Shown: positions 1 through 9,303 of the stretch, piece after piece
Numbering within the stretch: position 1 is the stretch's first letter
Layout: every line of letters begins with the position of its first letter
NCBI RefSeq assembly: GCF_913777145.1
Contig: NZ_CAJYPS010000024.1
Location: 62,001-126,000, forward strand
DNA: 64,000 bases
Source of the DNA: an uncultured Roseateles sp.
Lineage (GTDB): Bacteria > Pseudomonadota > Gammaproteobacteria > Burkholderiales > Burkholderiaceae_C
Direction: 5' to 3'
The notes under the pieces: model-generated
What the model was told of the DNA's origin: nothing
The model's database searches: none
Seen by the model: only the letters and a program-made list of their open reading frames with translations
Position numbers and translations under genes: made by a program

Positions 1-1685
1 GCCGACCCATGATAGCCGCGCGGCACCGCGCCCAGCAGGCGGCGCGTGTAGTCCTGCCGCGGGCTCGCGATCAGCTCGGCCGTGGGCGCCTGCTCCACCA
101 CGTCGCCGTGCTGCATCACCAGCACCTCGTCCGAGATGAACTTGACCACCGCCAGGTCGTGGCTGATGAAGATGTAGCTGAGGCCGAATTCGTCCTGCAG
201 GTCCTTCAGCAGGTTGAGCACCTGGGCCTGCACCGACACGTCCAGCGCCGACACCGCCTCGTCCAGCACCAGCACCTCGGGCTTGAGCGTCAGGCAGCGC
301 GCGATCGCGATGCGCTGGCGCTGGCCGCCGGAGAACTCATGCGGGTACTTGGCCATCGCGCTCTCGTCCAGGCCCACCTTCCTCAAGAGCGCCACCGCGG
401 TGGCGTCACGCTCGGCGGTGCTGGCGCCTAGGCCGTGGATCTCCATGGGTTCGCGCAGCGTCTGCGCGATGGTGAAGCGCGGGTTCAGCGACGCATAGGG
501 GTTCTGGAACACCACCTGGATGCGACGGCGCATCGCCAGCCAGTCGGCCGTGCCTAGCTTGAGCAGGTCGCGACCGTCAAACAGCACCTCACCGCCGTCG
601 GCCGCGTTGGGCTCGTGCAGGCGCAGCAGCGTCAGGCCCATGGTGGTCTTGCCGGAGCCCGACTCGCCCACCACGCCCAACGTGTGGCCCTTGCGCAGCT
701 GGAAGCTCACGCCCTTGACCGCCTGGAACTCGCGCTTGCCGAACAGCCCCTGCTTCAGGAAGAAGCTCTTGCGCAGGCCACGCGCCTCCAGCACCACCGG
801 CGCATCGGCCTTCTTGGCGGCGGCCGCGCCCTGGGCCGTGCGGCCGGCGATGTGGTCGTCGATGACCAGCAGGCGGGCCGGGTTCTCAGTCAGCGAGGGC
901 CGGCAGGCCAGCAGCGCCTTGGTGTAGGCGTCCTGCGGCGCCTCGAAGATCTGCGCCACCGGCGCGCTCTCGCGCACCTCGCCGTGGCGCATCACCACCA
1001 CATGGTCAGACACCTCGCCCACCACGCCCAGGTCGTGCGAGATGAACAGCAGGCTCATCTTGTGCGTGTCCTTGAGGCGGGCCAGCAGGTCCATGACCTG
1101 GCGCTGTATGGTCACGTCCAGCGCGGTGGTGGGCTCATCGGCGATCAGCAGCTTAGGCGCGCAGGCCAGCGCCACCGCGATCATCACGCGCTGCTGCTGA
1201 CCGCCCGACATCTCGTGCGGATAGGCCTGCAGGCGGCGCTTGGGCTCGGGGATGCCGACCTCGTTCAGCAGCTCCTCGGCCCGCACCAGCGCCTGGCGCC
1301 GGCTCAGGCCCAGGTGCTTGATCAGCGGCTCCATGATCTGCTCGGCCACGGTGAACACCGGGTTCAGCGAGCTCATCGGATCCTGGAACACGCAGGCGAT
1401 GTCGCGGCCGCGCAATGCCTGCAGCTCGGGCAGCGAGGTCTGCAGCAGGTCACGCCCCTGGAACAGGATGCGGCCCTGGCGCTCGGCATTGCTGGGCAGC
1501 AGATTGAGGATGGACATCGCGGTCACGCTCTTGCCCGAGCCCGACTCGCCCACCAGCGCCACCGTGCTGTTCTCCGGCACGTCGAAGCTCACGCCCTTGA
1601 CCGCCAGCTGGCGGCGCATCTGCCCGCCCTCGCGGCCCATGCGGAAAGCGACCTGGAGGTCTTGAATGCTGAGTAGCGTGCTCAT
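1..1685 (-). CDS. Peptide-type ABC transporter, fused dual ATP-binding protein (partial)
   Basis: This is the energy-coupling subunit of a dipeptide/oligopeptide importer, with two nucleotide-binding domains on one chain as in YejF or GsiA. Reading leftward from the ATG at 1685, the first domain has Walker A GESGSGKS near residues 46-53, then a signature loop MSGGQQQRV and Walker B LLIADEP. A second full set follows, with GESGSGKTT near residue 340, then [10 protein letters not shown] and VLVLDEA. The C-terminus runs off the window at base 1, with about 561 codons visible. It starts just upstream of the two permease genes' 3' end (4-nt overlap with the permease stop), so the permeases and ATPase form one minus-strand operon. 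The substrate is inferred only from family membership. Confidence 0.93.
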   Translation of the reverse strand, partial: MSTLLSIQDLQVAFRMGREGGQMRRQLAVKGVSFDVPENSTVALVGESGSGKSVTAMSILNLLPSNAERQGRILFQGRDLLQTSLPELQALRGRDIACVFQDPMSSLNPVFTVAEQIMEPLIKHLGLSRRQALVRAEELLNEVGIPEPKRRLQAYPHEMSGGQQQRVMIAVALACAPKLLIADEPTTALDVTIQRQVMDLLARLKDTHKMSLLFISHDLGVVGEVSDHVVVMRHGEVRESAPVAQIFEAPQDAYTKALLACRPSLTENPARLLVIDDHIAGRTAQGAAAAKKADAPVVLEARGLRKSFFLKQGLFGKREFQAVKGVSFQLRKGHTLGVVGESGSGKTTMGLTLLRLHEPNAADGGEVLFDGRDLLKLGTADWLAMRRRIQVVFQNPYASLNPRFTIAQTLREPMEIHGLGASTAERDATAVALLRKVGLDESAMAKYPHEFSGGQRQRIAIARCLTLKPEVLVLDEAVSALDVSVQAQVLNLLKDLQDEFGLSYIFISHDLAVVKFISDEVLVMQHGDVVEQAPTAELIASPRQDYTRRLLGAVPRGYHGS

Positions 1686-2713
1686 TCGAGACCTCGGAGT
1701 TTCGGATCGAGCGCATCACGCAGCGCATCGGTGAACAGCGCGAACGCGGTGACGAACACGGCCATGAAGGCGGTCACCGCGGCCAGCTGCCACCAGTAGC
1801 CCAGGATGAGCTCGCCCTGAGCCTCGGCCAGCATGGTGCCCCAGGAGACCTGATCCACCCCCACGCCCAACCCCAGATAGCTGAGGATGACCTCGCTCTT
1901 GATGAAGCTCACCACATGCAACGACAGCTGCACCAGCGCCACGTGCGACACATTGGGCAGGATATGCTTGAACATGCGCGACCATTGGCTCGCGCCTATC
2001 GCCTCGGCCGAGCGCACGTACTCGCGCACGCGGTGCTTCATGAATTCCGCGCGGATCAGGCGATAGATGCCGGTCCAGCCGGTCAGCGCCAGGATCAGCA
2101 CCACCGAGCCGATGCTGCGGCTCACGATGGCCGCGAACGCGAAGATCAGCAGGATGCTGGGGATGGCGGTGAAGACGTTGTAGACCCACTCCAGGAAGTC
2201 GCCCACCTTGCCGCCGAAGAAGCCCGACAGCGCGCCCAGCAGCGTGCCTATCAGCGTGGCCACCAGCGCGGCGGCCAGCCCCACGACGATGGACACCTCG
2301 GCGCCCTGCAGCACCTTGGCCAGCACGTCACGGCCCAGGCGGTCGCCGCCCAGCGGCAGGGTCTCGGCCTTGACCGTGTCCACGGTCTTGAACTGCTTGG
2401 CGCGCTCCGCCCATTCGGCATAGCGCGGCGCCAGCGGGTCGATGTCGGACAGGTCCACGTTGGGGCCCTTGGGCACGGCGATGGCGCCGGTGTCCTCGGG
2501 CGGCTGCGGCCCCAGCAGCGTGGGCGGCGCATTGGGCACGCCCACCTCGGACTGCCAGCCCGACGCGATCACCCCGCTGGCCACCAGCAGCACCAGCACC
2601 AGAAAGGCTGCCACCACGCCCATGGACACCAGGCCCACGCGGTCGGTCTTGAGGCGGCGCCAGGACGCGGCCCACACGCCCCCCGACGAAGAGGAAGGAA
2701 GCACTGCGCTCAT
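1682..2713 (-). CDS. Peptide-type ABC transporter permease (DppC/YejE family)
   Basis: Inner-membrane permease of 343 residues. After a soluble N-terminus there is a first membrane helix (about residues 27-50), then a long periplasmic-type insert to about residue 130, then a core of membrane segments typical of BPD_transp_1. The EAA-type cytoplasmic loop is visible as AEAIGASQWSRMFKHILPN. The C-terminus ends in DALDPKLRG, a hallmark of DppC/OppC proteins. It overlaps the downstream ATPase start by 4 nt and the upstream permease stop by 4 nt, which indicates translational coupling. The insert between helices 1 and 2 is long, as in YejE-like subunits. The transported compound cannot be told from sequence. 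Confidence 0.93.
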   Translation of the reverse strand: MSAVLPSSSSGGVWAASWRRLKTDRVGLVSMGVVAAFLVLVLLVASGVIASGWQSEVGVPNAPPTLLGPQPPEDTGAIAVPKGPNVDLSDIDPLAPRYAEWAERAKQFKTVDTVKAETLPLGGDRLGRDVLAKVLQGAEVSIVVGLAAALVATLIGTLLGALSGFFGGKVGDFLEWVYNVFTAIPSILLIFAFAAIVSRSIGSVVLILALTGWTGIYRLIRAEFMKHRVREYVRSAEAIGASQWSRMFKHILPNVSHVALVQLSLHVVSFIKSEVILSYLGLGVGVDQVSWGTMLAEAQGELILGYWWQLAAVTAFMAVFVTAFALFTDALRDALDPKLRGLE

Positions 2714-3648
2714 TTCAGGACCACGCGAGGGTCAACCAGCTTGTAGAGCAAGTCCACGACCAGATTCACCACCATGGTCAGCACCGCCAGATAGATCGCG
2801 AAGGCCTGGATCACCGGGTAGTCGCCGCGGTTCACCGCCAGCAGCAGCTCGCGGCCCAGGCCGGGGATGGAGAAGAACACCTCGATCAGGAAGGAGCCCA
2901 CCAGCACGCCCGGCAGCAGCACGGCCACATTGGTGAGGATGGGGATCATCGCGTTGCGCAGCACATGCTTGAGCAGGATGGCGCGCTCGGTCAGGCCCTT
3001 GGCGCGCGCGGTGCGCACGTAGTCGTGGCCGATCTCGTCCAGGAAGAAGCTGCGGTAGAGGCGGATCTGCGGCGCCAGCGACACCATGGCCGCCACCAGC
3101 ACCGGCAGCGGCGCATAGGTGGTGAGGTTGGTCCAGTGGCTGGAGGTCCAGCCCTGCACCGGGAACCAGCCCAGCCGGAACGCGAACACGTACTGCGCCA
3201 GGATCACATAGACCAGCAGCGAGATGGACACGGCCACCGTGGAGCACACCATCACCGTGCGGTCGGTCAGGCTGCCGCGCATGGTGGCCACCAGCAGCGC
3301 GAACGGGATGGCCAGCAGCACCTCCAGCAGCAGGATGGGCACGGTCACGGTCAGCGTGGCCGGCAGGCGGGTGGCGAAGAGATTGGCGACCGACTCGTTG
3401 GTGGCCCAGCTCTTGCCCCAGTCGAAGGTGACGATCTGCTTGATGAAGATCAGCAGCTGCTCCCAGACCGGCTTGTTCAGGCCCAGCTGCTCGCGGATCG
3501 CATCGATCTGCTCCGGCGACGCGTTCAGGCCGCCCAGGATGATGGCCGGATCGCTGCCGAAGTACTTGAAGAGAAAGAACACCAGCAGCACCACGCCCAG
3601 CAGGGTCGGGATCATTTGCCACAGGCGCCGTATCAGATAGGCCGCCAC
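2710..3648 (-). CDS. Peptide-type ABC transporter permease (DppB/YejB family)
   Basis: Inner-membrane permease of 312 residues. It begins with the family-typical cytoplasmic start and first helix (AYLIRRLWQMIPTLLGVV), followed by an extracytoplasmic stretch and a BPD_transp_1 core. The EAA loop reads ARAKGLTERAILLKHVLRN. The C-terminal LVDLLYKLVDPRVVLK matches DppB/OppB ends. It is the first gene of the minus-strand permease–permease–ATPase operon, divergent from two substrate-binding protein genes that start at 3887. The 238-nt gap between the divergent genes is where both promoters should lie. It is GC-rich, and I could not pick a convincing -35/-10 pair. Confidence 0.93.
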   Translation of the reverse strand: MAAYLIRRLWQMIPTLLGVVLLVFFLFKYFGSDPAIILGGLNASPEQIDAIREQLGLNKPVWEQLLIFIKQIVTFDWGKSWATNESVANLFATRLPATLTVTVPILLLEVLLAIPFALLVATMRGSLTDRTVMVCSTVAVSISLLVYVILAQYVFAFRLGWFPVQGWTSSHWTNLTTYAPLPVLVAAMVSLAPQIRLYRSFFLDEIGHDYVRTARAKGLTERAILLKHVLRNAMIPILTNVAVLLPGVLVGSFLIEVFFSIPGLGRELLLAVNRGDYPVIQAFAIYLAVLTMVVNLVVDLLYKLVDPRVVLK

Positions 3649-3886
3649 TCAGGGACTCCAGCGGAACGCACAACCGCCGGTACTGCTGCAGGGGCAGGCC
3701 GGCACGGGTCAATGGGGGCGGAGTCTATGCGAGCCAACCCTGATCCGACCCTGCCGGTTTCACCAGGGTCCGCCCCCGGCGCCGGGCGGCGGCCCGGCCG
3801 TCGGACACCCCCGCTGACCCCGATTCCCGCCCCGGGGGCCTGGCCCTAGACTCGCCCACTTTCCGCCCGCCCTGCCCCGTGTCGCG

Positions 3887-5683
3887 ATGAAGTTCCTGCC
3901 CCTGCTGACCTCCCTGCTGCTGGCCTGCGCGCTGGGCAGCGCCCAGGCCGCCGACAAGGTGCTGCGCTACGCGTTCAAGATCGCCGAGACCGGCTTCGAT
4001 CCGGCCCAGATCACCGACCTCTATTCCAAGACCGTGGCCGCCGGCATCTTCGATGCGCCGCTGGAGTTCGACTTCGGCGCCCGCCCCTTCAAGCTGCGGC
4101 CCGCCACGCTGCGCGAGATGCCCGAGATCAGCGCCGACTTCAAGACGCTGACCTTCCGCCTCCAGCCCGGCATCTACTTCGCCGACGACCCGGCCTTCGG
4201 CGGCAGGAAGCGCGAGCTGGTTGCGGCCGACTACATCTACAGCATCAAGCGCCACTACGACCCGCGCTGGAAGAGCGGCAACCTCTACCTGCTGGAGAAC
4301 GCGCAGATCCTGGGCCTGAGCGAGCTGCGCCGCGAGGCGCTGAAGATCAAGAAGCCCTTCGACTACGACCGCCCGGTCGAGGGCCTGAAGCAGCTGGACC
4401 GCTACAGCTTCCAGGTCCGCCTGGGCGTGGGCGATCCACGCTTCGTCTACCAGTTCGCCGACGGGGGCTTCCTGGGCGCGGTCGCGCGCGAGGTGGTGGA
4501 GTTCTACGGCGACAAGATCATGGAGCACCCGGTCGGCACCAACGCCTGGCGGCTGGCCGAGTGGCGGCGCAGCTCGCGCATCGTGCTCGAGAAGAACCCG
4601 AACTTCCGGGAGGTGCGCTATGCCGAGGTCGCGCCGCCCGATGCCAGCCCGCGGCTCAGGGCCGAGGTGGCCGCGCTGCAGGGCCGGCGCCTGCCCATGG
4701 TGGACCGCGTGCAGATCGACATCATCGAGGAGAGCCAGCCGCGCTGGCTGTCCTTCCTGCGCGGCGAGGCCGAGCTGGTCGAGGAAGTGCCCACAGACTT
4801 CGCCGGCATCGCGATGCCCAATGGCCACCTCGCGCCCAACCTGGCCAAGCAGGGCATCAGCATGGTGCGCTATCCGCGCGCCGACGTGCAGTACAGCTAC
4901 TTCAACATGGAAGACCCGGTGGTGGGCGGCTACACGCCGGACAAGGTCGCGCTGCGCCGCGCGATCAACCTGGCGGTGGACCTGGACAAGGAAATCCGCC
5001 TGGTGCGCCGCGGCCAGGCGGTCAAGAGCCAGGGGTCCATCCCGGCCGTGGCCTTCGGCTACTCGCCGGACTTCAAGAGCGAGATGGGCGACTTCGACCT
5101 GGCCCGCGCCAAGGCGCTGCTGGACCTCTACGGCTACACCGACAAGGACGGTGACGGCTGGCGCGATCTGCCCGACGGCCGTCCGCTGGAGCTGGAGTAC
5201 GCCACCAGCCCCGACGGCGAACGCCGTCAGCTGGCCGAGCAGTGGCACAAGAACATGGAGGCGCTGGGCGTGCGCATACGCTTCAAGATCGCCAAGTGGC
5301 CCGAGCTGCTCAAGGCCGCCAACGCCGGCAAGCTGCAGATGTGGGGCGTGGGCTGGGTGGGCTCGACGCCGGACGGCGACACCTTCCTCGCGCTGGGCTC
5401 GGCCAAGGCCAAGGGCCATGCCAACAAGTCGCGCTTCGATCTGCCTGCCTTCGAGGCGCTGTACGAGCGCCAGAAGGCCTTGCCCGACGGCCCCGAGCGC
5501 CAGCAGCTGATGCAGGAGGCCCAGCGCCTGCTGGTGGCTTATGCGCCCTACAAATTCCAGGTCCACCGCATCTGGACCGACATGGCCCAGCCCTGGTTGC
5601 GCGGCTACAGCCGCAACATCTTCGTGCGCGACTTCTGGAAATACCTCGACATCGACGAGCCCATGCTCGCCAAGGCCCCGTGA
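3887..5683 (+). CDS. ABC transporter substrate-binding protein, family 5 (copy 1)
   Basis: Periplasmic solute-binding protein of 598 residues, SBP_bac_5 type, with a Sec signal peptide ending near residue 21 (AQA|ADK). It should deliver peptides or similar ligands to the divergent permease/ATPase operon. The mature protein starts with LRYAFKIAETGFDPAQITD. It shares long blocks with the next gene (FYGDKIMEHPVGT, FNMEDPVVGGYTPDKVALRR, DLYGYTDKDGDGWRDLPDG). Where copy 2 and most family members have VGTGPF, this copy reads VGTNAW, so the binding lobe may differ. The stop codon overlaps the ATG of copy 2 by one base (TGATG). Ligand unknown. Confidence 0.93.
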   Translation: MKFLPLLTSLLLACALGSAQAADKVLRYAFKIAETGFDPAQITDLYSKTVAAGIFDAPLEFDFGARPFKLRPATLREMPEISADFKTLTFRLQPGIYFADDPAFGGRKRELVAADYIYSIKRHYDPRWKSGNLYLLENAQILGLSELRREALKIKKPFDYDRPVEGLKQLDRYSFQVRLGVGDPRFVYQFADGGFLGAVAREVVEFYGDKIMEHPVGTNAWRLAEWRRSSRIVLEKNPNFREVRYAEVAPPDASPRLRAEVAALQGRRLPMVDRVQIDIIEESQPRWLSFLRGEAELVEEVPTDFAGIAMPNGHLAPNLAKQGISMVRYPRADVQYSYFNMEDPVVGGYTPDKVALRRAINLAVDLDKEIRLVRRGQAVKSQGSIPAVAFGYSPDFKSEMGDFDLARAKALLDLYGYTDKDGDGWRDLPDGRPLELEYATSPDGERRQLAEQWHKNMEALGVRIRFKIAKWPELLKAANAGKLQMWGVGWVGSTPDGDTFLALGSAKAKGHANKSRFDLPAFEALYERQKALPDGPERQQLMQEAQRLLVAYAPYKFQVHRIWTDMAQPWLRGYSRNIFVRDFWKYLDIDEPMLAKAP

Positions 5684-7485
5684 TGAAACGACTGCTCGCC
5701 GCCTGCCTCGCCGGCCTGGCGCTGCTCTGCGCGCTGCCCGCCCGGGCCACGGAGCCTGCGCCCAAGACGCTGCGCTATGCCTTCCGCATCGCCGAAACCG
5801 GCTTCGACCCGGTGCGCATCTCCGACATCTACTCGCGCATCATCACCGCCCACATCTTCGAGGCGCTCTACAGCTACGACCCGCTGGCCCGGCCGGCGCG
5901 CATCGTGCCGGTGGTGGCCGACGGCGACCCCGAGGTCAGCCCCGACTTCAAGACCTTCACGATCAGGCTGCGCCACGGCATCTACTTCGCCGACGACCCG
6001 GCCTTCAAGGGCACGCGGCGCGAGGTCACCGCGGCCGACTTCGTCTACAGCTTCAAGCGCTTTGCCGACCCCGCCACCAATGCCCAGGGCTGGAGCAGCT
6101 TCGAGGAAGCCGGCCTGCTGGGCCTGACCGAGTTGCGCGAGCGCAGCCTCAAGACCAAGACCCCCTTCCCCTACGACACCGAGGTCGTCGGCCTGCGCGC
6201 GCTGGACCGCTACACGCTGCAGCTCAAGACCCAGGAGCCGCGGCCGCGCCTGGTCGAGTCGCTGCTGGCCGGCAACGACCTCTTCGGCGCAGTGGCCCGC
6301 GAGGTCGTGGCCTTCTACGGCGACAAGATCATGGAGCATCCGGTCGGCACCGGGCCCTTCGTGCTCAAGACTTGGCGCCGCTCCTCGCAGATGGTGCTGG
6401 AGCGCAACCCCGACTACCGCGAGCGCCACTACGAGGCCCAGCCGGCGCCGGACGATGCCGAGGCCCAGGCCATCTACGCGCGGCTCAAGGGCCGGCGCAT
6501 TCCCATGATCGACCGCGTGGTGGTGGACATCATCGAGGAGACGCAGCCGCGCTGGCTGTCCTTCCTGAACGGCCAGCACAATTTCCTGGAGCGCGTGCCC
6601 GAGGACTTCATCACCCAGGCCGCACCCGGCGGCAAGCTCGCGCCCAACCTCGCCAAGCGCGGCATGCACGCGGTGTTCACGCTGTCGCCCGACGCGCTGC
6701 TGCTGGGCTTCAACATGGAAGACCCGGTGGTGGGCGGCTACACGCCCGACAAGGTGGCGCTTCGCCGCGCCATCGGCCTGGCCTATGACACCGGCCGCGA
6801 GATCCGGCTGGTGCGGCGCGGCCAGGCCCTGCCCGCGCAGTCCATGGTCGTGCCTTACACCACCGGCTTCGACCCCGCGTTCAAGAGCGAGATGGGCGAT
6901 GTCGACCCCAGTCGCGCCAAGGCACTGCTGGACCTCTACGGCTACACCGACAAGGACGGCGACGGCTGGCGCGACCTGCCCGACGGGCGCCCGCTGGTGC
7001 TGGTCAAGAACACCCAGGCCGACGGCCAGTCGCGCCAGCTCGACGAGGTCTGGGAGAAAAGCCTGCGCGCCGTCGGCCTGCGGCTGGAGTTCAAGGTCCA
7101 GCAATGGCCGGAGAACCTCAAGGCCGCCCAGGCCGGGCGCTACCAGATGTGGGCCGTGGGCTCGCTGGCCTCGCAGCCCGACGGGCTGGGCGTGCTGCAG
7201 CGCCTCTACGGTCCGGCCGCCGGCACGCAAAACCTGCCCCGCTTCAAGAACGAGGCCTTCGACCGCCTCTACGACCGCATGCAGGCCCTGCCCGACGGCC
7301 CCGAACGCGAGGCGCTGTTCAAGGAGGCCAAGCGCCTGTCCATCGCCTACATGCCCTGGAAGGTGCTGGGCCACCGCATCGTCACCGACATCGCCGGCCC
7401 CGGCGTCGTGGGCTTTCGCCGGCCGCTGTTCTGGCAGGACTTCTGGCAGTTCATAGACATCGACACGCCGCCGCCCGTCCATTGA
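5683..7485 (+). CDS. ABC transporter substrate-binding protein, family 5 (copy 2)
   Basis: Second periplasmic SBP_bac_5 protein, 600 residues, paralogous to its upstream neighbour over the full length. The ATG at 5683 shares a base with the previous stop and precedes a clear signal peptide (MKRLLAACLAGLALLCALPARA). An in-frame reading extends back to 5242, but that part is antisense-like translation inside copy 1, so 5683 is the start. It keeps the canonical VGTGPFVLK motif and a DKDGDGW loop that looks calcium-binding. Having two binding proteins for one permease set suggests a broadened or split ligand range. That is an inference from the layout. Confidence 0.93.
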   Translation: MKRLLAACLAGLALLCALPARATEPAPKTLRYAFRIAETGFDPVRISDIYSRIITAHIFEALYSYDPLARPARIVPVVADGDPEVSPDFKTFTIRLRHGIYFADDPAFKGTRREVTAADFVYSFKRFADPATNAQGWSSFEEAGLLGLTELRERSLKTKTPFPYDTEVVGLRALDRYTLQLKTQEPRPRLVESLLAGNDLFGAVAREVVAFYGDKIMEHPVGTGPFVLKTWRRSSQMVLERNPDYRERHYEAQPAPDDAEAQAIYARLKGRRIPMIDRVVVDIIEETQPRWLSFLNGQHNFLERVPEDFITQAAPGGKLAPNLAKRGMHAVFTLSPDALLLGFNMEDPVVGGYTPDKVALRRAIGLAYDTGREIRLVRRGQALPAQSMVVPYTTGFDPAFKSEMGDVDPSRAKALLDLYGYTDKDGDGWRDLPDGRPLVLVKNTQADGQSRQLDEVWEKSLRAVGLRLEFKVQQWPENLKAAQAGRYQMWAVGSLASQPDGLGVLQRLYGPAAGTQNLPRFKNEAFDRLYDRMQALPDGPEREALFKEAKRLSIAYMPWKVLGHRIVTDIAGPGVVGFRRPLFWQDFWQFIDIDTPPPVH

Positions 7486-7588
7486 TTCGCGCCGCCTCTG
7501 CCCCGCGAACGCCCGCCTGTCGCAAGCCGCTGGCTGCCGGGCACCGCACGGCTAGGCTGACACCCATCAAGCACCCAAGGAGCCCAAG

Positions 7589-7903
7589 ATGAACGACGCC
7601 GACGACCTCAGCAAGCTGGCCGACCTGCACGCCCGTGGCGCGCTGAGCGACGAGGAGTTCGCCCGCGCCAAGGCCAGGCTGCTCAACGGCGCCGCGGCCG
7701 CCGCCCAGCCCAATATGAACGCGGTCAACGGCCTGCGCCGCAGCCGCAACGACCGCTGGATAGGCGGCATCTGCGGCGGCGTGGCACGCGCCACCGGGCT
7801 GGACAGCTGGGTCTGGCGCCTGATCTTCACCGTGCTCTTCCTGGCCTTCGGCAGCGGCATCCTGGTCTACCTGCTGCTGTGGATCTTCGTGCCCGAGGAG
7901 TGA
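7589..7903 (+). CDS. PspC-domain membrane protein with N-terminal SHOCT-like motif
   Basis: Small protein of 104 residues. The N-terminus (DLSKLADLHARGALSDEEF) fits the short SHOCT oligomerisation motif. The C-terminal half (RRSRNDRWIGGICGGVARA followed by a long hydrophobic helix to the end) is a PspC domain, found in envelope-stress membrane proteins. It has an SD-like AAGGAG upstream of the ATG at 7589. There is no phage-shock operon next to it, so a Psp role is not shown. A general envelope role is the most one can say. Confidence 0.85.
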   Translation: MNDADDLSKLADLHARGALSDEEFARAKARLLNGAAAAAQPNMNAVNGLRRSRNDRWIGGICGGVARATGLDSWVWRLIFTVLFLAFGSGILVYLLLWIFVPEE

Positions 7904-7953
7904 CTCTAGAAGCGGGTGGAGCGCGGGGGACTTGTTCAGCGCGGCCCTAACAT

Positions 7954-8799
7954 GTGGCCGTGCCCCCGACGACCCGCTCCCGCCCCCAACTCGGCACCCG
8001 CCGCACCCGCGCCCGTGCCCGCACGGGCGGCCCCGCGCCGGTGGCCGACGAGCTCCAGGCCCCCAATGCCTGGCTGATGCTGCTGGAGGGCCGCGCGCCG
8101 CTGGAAAGCCTGGCGCTGCTGGCCAGCCTGCCCTGGCTGCACAAGCTGCCGCAGGGCGACGGCCATCCGGTGCTGGTCTTCCCCGGCCTCAGCGCCAACG
8201 ACCTGTCCACCGCCCCGCTGCGCGCGCTGCTGGACCGTCTGGGCTACAGCGCCCAGCCCTGGGGCCAGGGCCTCAACCTGGGCCCGCGCGCCGGCGTGCT
8301 GGAGCGCTGCCGGCAAGACCTGGCCCAGCTGCAGCGCCGCCATCACCGCAAGGTCAGCCTGCTGGGCTGGAGCCTGGGTGGCCTGTACGCCCGCGAGCTG
8401 GCCAAGGAATGCCCCGAGCTCGTGCGCAGCGTGATCACGCTGGGCACGCCCTTCACCGGCCACCCGAAGGCCACGAACGTGTGGCGGCTGTTCGAGTGGG
8501 TCAGCGGCCACCGCACCGACGACCCGGCACTGCAGGCCAGGCTGCACCGCCTGCGCGAGGCGCCGCCGGTGCCCACCACGTCCATCTACTCGCGCAGCGA
8601 CGGCGTGGTGTCTTGGCGCTGCAGCGTGAACGAGCCCGGCCCGCTGACCGAGAACATCGAGGTGCCCGCCAGCCACCTGGGCCTGGGGCTGAACCCGATC
8701 GCGTTGTATGCGCTGGCGGATCGGCTGGCGCAGCCGGAAGGGGACTGGCAGCCGTTTGAGCCTAGGGGGGCGAGGCGGTGGTTTTATCGGACGGCTTGA
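7954..8799 (+). CDS. Alpha/beta hydrolase (triacylglycerol lipase-like)
   Basis: Putative serine hydrolase of up to 281 residues. The nucleophile elbow is LLGWSLGGLYARELA, followed by LGTPFTGHPKA, both typical of lipases and PGAP1-like esterases. YSRSDGVVSW supplies the probable acid residue, and the His is likely in VPASHLGLG. The start is uncertain: GTG at 7954 or GTG at 7960 are both possible, and the N-terminal arginine-rich stretch is not a signal peptide. It is the last gene before the inverted-repeat island, which begins about 50 nt downstream of the stop. Substrate unknown. Confidence 0.78.
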   Translation: MAVPPTTRSRPQLGTRRTRARARTGGPAPVADELQAPNAWLMLLEGRAPLESLALLASLPWLHKLPQGDGHPVLVFPGLSANDLSTAPLRALLDRLGYSAQPWGQGLNLGPRAGVLERCRQDLAQLQRRHHRKVSLLGWSLGGLYARELAKECPELVRSVITLGTPFTGHPKATNVWRLFEWVSGHRTDDPALQARLHRLREAPPVPTTSIYSRSDGVVSWRCSVNEPGPLTENIEVPASHLGLGLNPIALYALADRLAQPEGDWQPFEPRGARRWFYRTA

Positions 8800-8850
8800 G
8801 CGAGCGGCTTGCAGCGGGCTGCTCTTGGCCAGCGGGTTCTTTTGCGTGAG

Positions 8851-9126
8851 GCCCATGCCGGGATTTCGTCCCGGCGGCCGACTCACTTTCTTGCGCGCGC
8901 AAGAAAGTAAGCAAAGAAAGCGCCCCTGTTCCGCCGCCCCTCGCTGCGCGAGGGGTTCCCTGCGATGCTCAAACGACGAGGCCGCGGCCAACTCGCTTCG
9001 TTCGTTTTACTCACTCCGCTCAGACAAGGGCCGCGAGTCAGTTGTTGAAGCGTGCTGCGCACGCGCCTCGCCGTTCTGCGCTTCTCGGCGGCTCCAAAGG
9101 GGAACCCCGAAACAGCCAACAGCCGG
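8851..9126 (+). repeat. Left arm of ~275-bp inverted repeat flanking the nuclease gene
   Basis: This noncoding block matches, in reverse complement, the block at 10483-10755 over its whole length, with roughly nine in ten bases identical by eye. It starts GCCCATGCCGGGA and ends AACAGCCAACAGCCGG. It contains a perfect 24-nt palindrome at 8885-8908 and a short hairpin CCCCTCGCTGCGCGAGGGG. Open frames across it are arginine/alanine-rich in all readings and look spurious. Repeats of this general look are scattered in Burkholderiales genomes. That statement is from memory and is not something the window shows. Confidence 0.9.
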
Positions 9127-9135
9127 AGCCCCAAA

Positions 9136-9167
9136 GCAAAGAGCCGGTCTGACGACCGGCTCTTTGC
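9136..9167 (-). terminator. Strong hairpin downstream of the nuclease gene
   Basis: A perfect 14-bp stem (GCAAAGAGCCGGTC / GACCGGCTCTTTGC) with a TGAC loop. On the minus strand it lies about 140 nt past the nuclease stop and is followed by TTTGGGG, so it may end that transcript. It also marks the inner border of the left repeat arm. A comparable 14-bp hairpin marks the inner border of the right arm. Confidence 0.55.
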
Positions 9168-9211
9168 GTTTGCGGATTACCGCCCGAGGTAAGCGGCGCC
9201 GGAGTACCGAA

Positions 9212-9266
9212 GGTGCGGAGGGCACCAACAAGGGCTATGAAAATGCCGAAGGCATGGCCCTTGTTG
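9212..9266. other. Two nested hairpins between repeat arm and nuclease stop
   Basis: GGTGC/GCACC (9212-9226) is followed by a 10-bp perfect inverted repeat CAACAAGGGC (9226-9235) / GCCCTTGTTG (9257-9266), with a smaller ATGCC-gaa-GGCAT hairpin nested inside. It lies in the roughly 135-nt noncoding stretch downstream of the nuclease gene. Function is unknown: it could be a 3' UTR structure or a recombination remnant. No gene is seen here. Confidence 0.45.
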
Positions 9267-9303
9267 AAATCCTCTTTACCAACCAGTTAGTCGACTGCGC
9301 ACC

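Noticed and set aside
5242..5682. N-terminal extension of the second substrate-binding protein.
   Set aside because: It lies inside the first binding-protein gene in another frame. The signal peptide at 5683 fixes the true start.
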